Assembly (NCBI GenBank): GCA_037440385.1
Contig: JBBIUI010000034.1
Location: 1-24,017, forward strand
Source: CG2-30-68-42 sp037440385
GTDB lineage: Bacteria > Pseudomonadota > Gammaproteobacteria > Burkholderiales > Rhodocyclaceae
Length of the DNA stretch: 24,017 bases
Reading direction: 5' to 3'
Below are positions 20,643 to 24,017 of this stretch, piece after piece. The translations under genes and the position numbers were made by a program. How positions within the stretch are numbered: position 1 is the first letter of the stretch; each line of letters starts with the position of its first letter. Under the pieces are notes generated by a model that made no database searches, had not been told where the DNA came from, and saw only the letters and a program-made list of their open reading frames with translations.

Positions 20643-22694
20643 ATGAATCCACTTCTTGATCTCGGCGGCCTGCCGCGCTTCGACGCGATCCGGCCGGAAC
20701 ACGTCGCGGACGCGATCGGGCAGCTCATCGCACGGGAGCGCGCGCTGGTCGAAGAGCTCGCCACCGCGGCGCCCGCGACCTGGGACGGTTTCGCGGCGCC
20801 GTTCTTCGAGGGCGGCGAGCCGCTCGCGCGCGCCTGGGGCGTCGTCGGCCATCTGCATTCGGTGCTCGACGTTCCCGAATGGCGCGAAGCCTATAACGCG
20901 ATGCTGCCCGAGGTCACGCGCCTGTACAGCGAGCTTGGCCAGGACCTGAGGTTGTTCGACAAGTTCCGGTCGATCGCGAGCGACCCGCAGTTCGACACGC
21001 TCGGCGCGGTGCGCAGGAAGATCGTCGAGGACGAGATCCGGGACTTCCGCCTGTCCGGGGCCGAGCTGCCGGAGGAACGCAAGCCCCGATTCCGCTCGAT
21101 CCAGCAGCGGCTCGCCCAGCTCGCGGCGAAGTTCCAGGAGAACCTGCTCGACGCGACCAATGCTTTCGTGCTGTACCGGCAGGACGAGGACGCGCTCGCG
21201 GGCATCCCGGAAGACGTGCTGCGCGCCGCGCGTGCGGCCGCGCAGGACGAGGGCAAGTCCGGCTGGAAATTCACGCTGCATGCTCCCTGCTATGTTCCCA
21301 TCATGCAGCATTGCGCGGACCGGAGCCTGCGCGAGGCGCTCTACCGTGCGCACGCGACGCGAGCCTCGGAATTCGGCCCGCCGCAGCGCGACAACACGGC
21401 CATCATCGACGAGATCCTCGCGCTGCGCGCAGAGCAGGCCGCGGCGCTCGGCTATGCGGATTATGCCGAGATGTCGCTGGTCCCGAAGATGGCCGAGTCC
21501 ACAGGTCAGATCGAGCACTTTCTGCGTGAGCTGGCGGCCCGGGCGCGTCCGTTCGCCGAGCGCGATGTCGCGCAGCTTCGCGCGTTCGCCGCCGCCGAGC
21601 TGTCGCTCGCCGACCTCCAGCCGTGGGATCTCGCCTATGCGTCGGAGAAGCTGCGCCAGTCCCGCCATGCGTTCTCCGAAGAGGACGTCAAACGATATCT
21701 GCCCGAGCCGAAGGTGCTCGCCGGGCTGTTCCGCGCCATCGAATCGCTGTACGGTGTGCGCATCCTGCCCGATGCGGCGCCGGTGTGGCATCCGGACGTG
21801 CGCGTGTTCCGCATCGAGCGCGAAGGGCGGCTCATCGGCCAGTTCTATGCCGACCTGCATGCACGCACGACGAAGCACGGTGGTGCGTGGATGGACGAGG
21901 CGCGCTCGCGGCGCCGGATCGATGGCGGCATCCAGACGCCGGTCGCCTACGTGAACTGCAATTTTCCGGCGCCGGTGGAAGGCCGCAGCGCACTGCTGAC
22001 CCACGACGAGGTGCTCACGCTGTTTCACGAGACCGGGCACTGCCTGCACCACCTGCTCACCGAGGTCGACGAGCTGCCGGCGAGCGGCATCCACGGCGTC
22101 GAGTGGGATGCGGTCGAGCTGCCGTCCCAGTTCATGGAGAATTTCTGCTGGGAATGGGAGGTGCTGAGCGAGATGACGCAGCATGTCGACACCGGCGAAC
22201 GGCTGCCGCGCGGGCTGTTCGACCGGATGCTCGCCGCGAAGAACTTCCACAGCGGCATGCAGATGCTGCGTCAGATCGAGTTCTCGCTGTTCGACCTGCG
22301 GCTGCACCATGGCTTCGATCCCGGCGGCGGCAAGAGCGTGCGACAACTGCTCGAAGAGGTGCGCGACGAGGTGGCCGTGATCCGGCCGCCAGAATGGCAC
22401 CGATTCGCGAACGGCTTCGGCCACATCTTCGCCGGCGGCTATGCGGCGGGCTATTACAGCTACAAGTGGGCCGAAGTGTTGTCGGCCGATGCCTACGAGA
22501 TGTTCGAGGAAGCCGGCCGCGCGGGCGGCTCCGTGCTCGATGCGGCGACCGGCGAGCGTTTCAGGCGCGAGGTGCTCGCCGCAGGCGGCGGCCGGCCGGC
22601 GATCGAGTCCTTCACGGCCTTTCGCGGGCGCGCGCCGCGCGTCGATGCGCTGCTGCGGCACAATGGTATGATCGCCGAGGGGAGCGAGCGATGA
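20643..22694 (+). CDS. prlC: Oligopeptidase A, M3 family metallopeptidase
   Basis: PrlC (OpdA) is a cytoplasmic zinc peptidase that degrades short peptides, including cleaved signal peptides. The 683-residue length fits the family. The zinc motif FHETGH places His462, Glu463 and His466, and the second zinc ligand region GIHGVEWDAVELPSQFMENF follows. HIFAGGYAAGYYSYKWAEVLSADAYEMF near the C-terminus carries the substrate-binding tyrosines of M3 enzymes. The N-terminal two thirds is helical, as expected. The ATG at 20643 begins the normal family start (NPLLD). The stop overlaps the next gene's ATG as ATGA, so the two are coupled. No signal peptide is present. Confidence 0.97.
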   Translation: MNPLLDLGGLPRFDAIRPEHVADAIGQLIARERALVEELATAAPATWDGFAAPFFEGGEPLARAWGVVGHLHSVLDVPEWREAYNAMLPEVTRLYSELGQDLRLFDKFRSIASDPQFDTLGAVRRKIVEDEIRDFRLSGAELPEERKPRFRSIQQRLAQLAAKFQENLLDATNAFVLYRQDEDALAGIPEDVLRAARAAAQDEGKSGWKFTLHAPCYVPIMQHCADRSLREALYRAHATRASEFGPPQRDNTAIIDEILALRAEQAAALGYADYAEMSLVPKMAESTGQIEHFLRELAARARPFAERDVAQLRAFAAAELSLADLQPWDLAYASEKLRQSRHAFSEEDVKRYLPEPKVLAGLFRAIESLYGVRILPDAAPVWHPDVRVFRIEREGRLIGQFYADLHARTTKHGGAWMDEARSRRRIDGGIQTPVAYVNCNFPAPVEGRSALLTHDEVLTLFHETGHCLHHLLTEVDELPASGIHGVEWDAVELPSQFMENFCWEWEVLSEMTQHVDTGERLPRGLFDRMLAAKNFHSGMQMLRQIEFSLFDLRLHHGFDPGGGKSVRQLLEEVRDEVAVIRPPEWHRFANGFGHIFAGGYAAGYYSYKWAEVLSADAYEMFEEAGRAGGSVLDAATGERFRREVLAAGGGRPAIESFTAFRGRAPRVDALLRHNGMIAEGSER

Positions 22695-23203
22695 GAGCGA
22701 GCGCATGCATGCTGGGTGTCGCGCTGCTGGTGTCCGCCGGCGCCTTCGCGCAGCAGACCTACCGCTGGGTCGACAAGGATGGCCGCGTGGTCTATTCGGA
22801 CCAGCCCCCGCCCGCCGGTGCGCGCGAGGTGCGGGAGCTGCGCGCCGGGCGGCCCGGCGTGATCGAATCGACGCCCGACTACGCGCTGAGGAAGGCGCAG
22901 CAGGATTTCCCGGTCACGTTCTATCGCGGCGTCGAATGCGATGCCGCCTGCACCGATGCCAGGGCGCTGCTCGCGCGCCGCGGCGTGCCCTTCACCGAAA
23001 TCGCGATCGCGGGCGAAGAGGACCAGGCGGCGTTTCGACAGGCGTTCGGGTCGAAGCAGGTGTCGGTGCCCTCGCTGCTCGTCGGGAGCCAGAAGCAGAT
23101 CGGTTTCGAACCCGGTCTGTGGAACCGGATGCTCGACGATGCCGGCTACCCGCGCACCGTCGTGCGGCCGGCGGCGATCGCGTCGCCCGCGGTCCGGCAA
23201 TAG
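22691..23203 (+). CDS. Exported DUF4124 plus glutaredoxin-like domain protein
   Basis: The 170-residue protein has a signal peptide (about 1-20, cleavage after AFA). A DUF4124 segment (TYRWVDKDGRVVYSDQPPP, 23-41) follows, then a linker and a glutaredoxin-like domain from about 74 (VTFYRGVEC...ARALLARRGVPFTEI, SVPSLLVGSQKQIGFEPG). The cysteines at the redox position are C83 and C87, a CX3C spacing instead of the CX2C usual in glutaredoxins. The SVPSLLVG loop supplies the expected cis-proline. It is probably periplasmic or membrane-attached and may act in thiol redox, but no substrate is known. The start overlaps the prlC stop (ATGA). A much longer in-frame stretch upstream is a prlC shadow. 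Confidence 0.85.
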   Translation: MRASACMLGVALLVSAGAFAQQTYRWVDKDGRVVYSDQPPPAGAREVRELRAGRPGVIESTPDYALRKAQQDFPVTFYRGVECDAACTDARALLARRGVPFTEIAIAGEEDQAAFRQAFGSKQVSVPSLLVGSQKQIGFEPGLWNRMLDDAGYPRTVVRPAAIASPAVRQ

Positions 23204-23229
23204 GCAATCGGTCGCGCACCCGCCCGAGT

Positions 23230-23246
23230 GCGGCAGCCCGTGCCGC
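23230..23246. other. Small hairpin before xthA
   Basis: GCGGCA and TGCCGC flank GCCCG in the 53-base spacer between the DUF4124 gene and xthA. It is short and could be chance in such GC-rich DNA. Confidence 0.25.
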
Positions 23247-23256
23247 GCATCCCACG

Positions 23257-24017
23257 ATGAAGCTCGCCACCTGGAACGTCAACTCGCTGAAGGTGCGCCT
23301 GCCGCAACTGCTCGACTGGCTCGCGGCGGAACAGCCCGATGTCATGTGCCTGCAGGAAACCAAGACCGCGGACGACGCGTTCCCGTTCGCGCAGGTCGAA
23401 GCGGCGGGCTACCGGGCGCTCGCCTGCGGCCAGAAGACCTACAACGGCGTGGCGGTGCTCGCGCGGCGCGAGCCGGTGACGGTCGCGGCCGGCATCCCCG
23501 GTTTTGCCGACGAGCAGAAACGCCTGCTGGCGGCGCGCTGCGATTCCATGCTGGTCGTATGCGCGTACTTTCCGAACGGGCAGGCGGTGGGCAGCGACAA
23601 GTTCGCCTACAAGCTGGAATGGATCGCGGCACTGACCGAGTGGCTGCGCGGCGAACTCGATCGTCATCCCGAGCTCGTGCTCGCGGGCGACCTGAACATC
23701 GCGCCCGAGCCGCGCGACGTCTACGACCCGCAGGCCTGGGAGGGACAGGTGCTGTTTTCGGAGCCCGAGCGCGCCGCATTCAGGCGGCTCACGGAACTGG
23801 GCCTCGCGGACGCCTTCCGGCTGTTCGATCAGCCGGAGCGTTCCTACACCTGGTGGGACTACCGCATGCGCGCGTTCCGGCGCAAGATGGGGTTGCGGAT
23901 CGATCACATCCTGCTGTCGCGCGCGCTGGCCCCGCGCGCGCGGGGATGCCGGATCGATGCCGGTCCGCGCGGCGCCGAGCGGCCCTCGGATCATGCGCCT
24001 GTCATCGTGGAGCTGGC
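23257..24017 (+). CDS. xthA: Exodeoxyribonuclease III, cut by the window end
   Basis: XthA is an AP endonuclease and 3'-5' exonuclease of base excision repair. The frame is open from the ATG at 23257 to the last base (253 codons), close to the usual full length of 255-270, so only the last few codons are missing. The start MKLATWNVNSLKVRL carries the Asn7 position, LQETK has the metal-binding Glu34, LAGDLNIAPEPRDV has the Asp/Asn pair, YTWWDYRM is the DNA-contact tryptophan loop, and RIDHILLS and the terminal SDHAPVIVEL hold the catalytic Asp/His. No stop codon is visible in the window. It follows the DUF4124 gene by 53 bases on the same strand. Confidence 0.96.
   Translation, partial: MKLATWNVNSLKVRLPQLLDWLAAEQPDVMCLQETKTADDAFPFAQVEAAGYRALACGQKTYNGVAVLARREPVTVAAGIPGFADEQKRLLAARCDSMLVVCAYFPNGQAVGSDKFAYKLEWIAALTEWLRGELDRHPELVLAGDLNIAPEPRDVYDPQAWEGQVLFSEPERAAFRRLTELGLADAFRLFDQPERSYTWWDYRMRAFRRKMGLRIDHILLSRALAPRARGCRIDAGPRGAERPSDHAPVIVEL

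Noticed and set aside
1..24017. CRISPR arrays, tRNAs, prophage or toxin-antitoxin genes
   Set aside because: No regularly spaced repeats, cloverleaf-like sequences or matching proteins were seen on either strand.

Overview
The window (24,017 bp, very GC-rich, densely coding on both strands) looks like the chromosome of an autotrophic betaproteobacterium, perhaps Rhodocyclales/Nitrosomonadales-like. This is inferred from a form II RuBisCO (cbbM) with a divergent cbbR, a cbbM-prk-tkt-gap-pgk-pyk-fba-cbbY order, and betaproteobacterial-type housekeeping genes (rsmE, argA, yggX, prlC, xthA). I see no tRNA, rRNA, CRISPR array, transposase or prophage gene.

Layout. (1) 1-1.6 kb: the 3' part of rpiA, whose first ~95 bases instead encode a class V aminotransferase-like peptide (chimera or contig-edge artefact), then phoU, then yggX on the opposite strand. 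(2) 1.7-6.7 kb, minus strand: a tightly packed unit rsmE > pap (two-domain PPK2) > argA > PAS-PAS-GGDEF diguanylate cyclase, with gene junctions of 16 nt, a TTGA overlap and 2 nt. A thioredoxin-fold gene diverges from rsmE across a 45-bp spacer holding a symmetric -10 element. (3) 7.2-8.7 kb: cbbR on the minus strand, then a 448-bp spacer with a 114-bp REP-like palindrome and an AT-rich promoter/operator with TNA-N7-TNA CbbR-type boxes. (4) 8.7-18.1 kb, plus strand: cbbM, a strong intrinsic terminator, prk, tkt, gap, pgk, pyk, fba. (5) 18.2-19.4 kb: psiE overlapping cbbY. (6) 19.5-24 kb: purC, prlC, a secreted DUF4124/glutaredoxin-like protein, and xthA cut by the window end.

Together the central genes cover CO2 fixation (CbbM), regeneration of its substrate (Prk, Tkt, Fba, and RpiA if intact elsewhere), reduction of 3-phosphoglycerate (Pgk, Gap), exit of carbon to pyruvate (Pyk), and removal of an inhibitory RuBisCO by-product (CbbY). 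The terminator after cbbM would let RuBisCO be made in excess over the downstream enzymes, which double as glycolytic/gluconeogenic enzymes. A phosphate theme (phoU, pap, psiE) surrounds the cluster. Neither cbbQ/cbbO nor fbp nor rpe is present here. I did not find a clearly new multi-gene system. The most notable points are the rpiA chimera, the REP palindrome lying between cbbR and its operator, the cbbM terminator, the bidirectional -10 at rsmE, and psiE placed inside the Calvin cluster.
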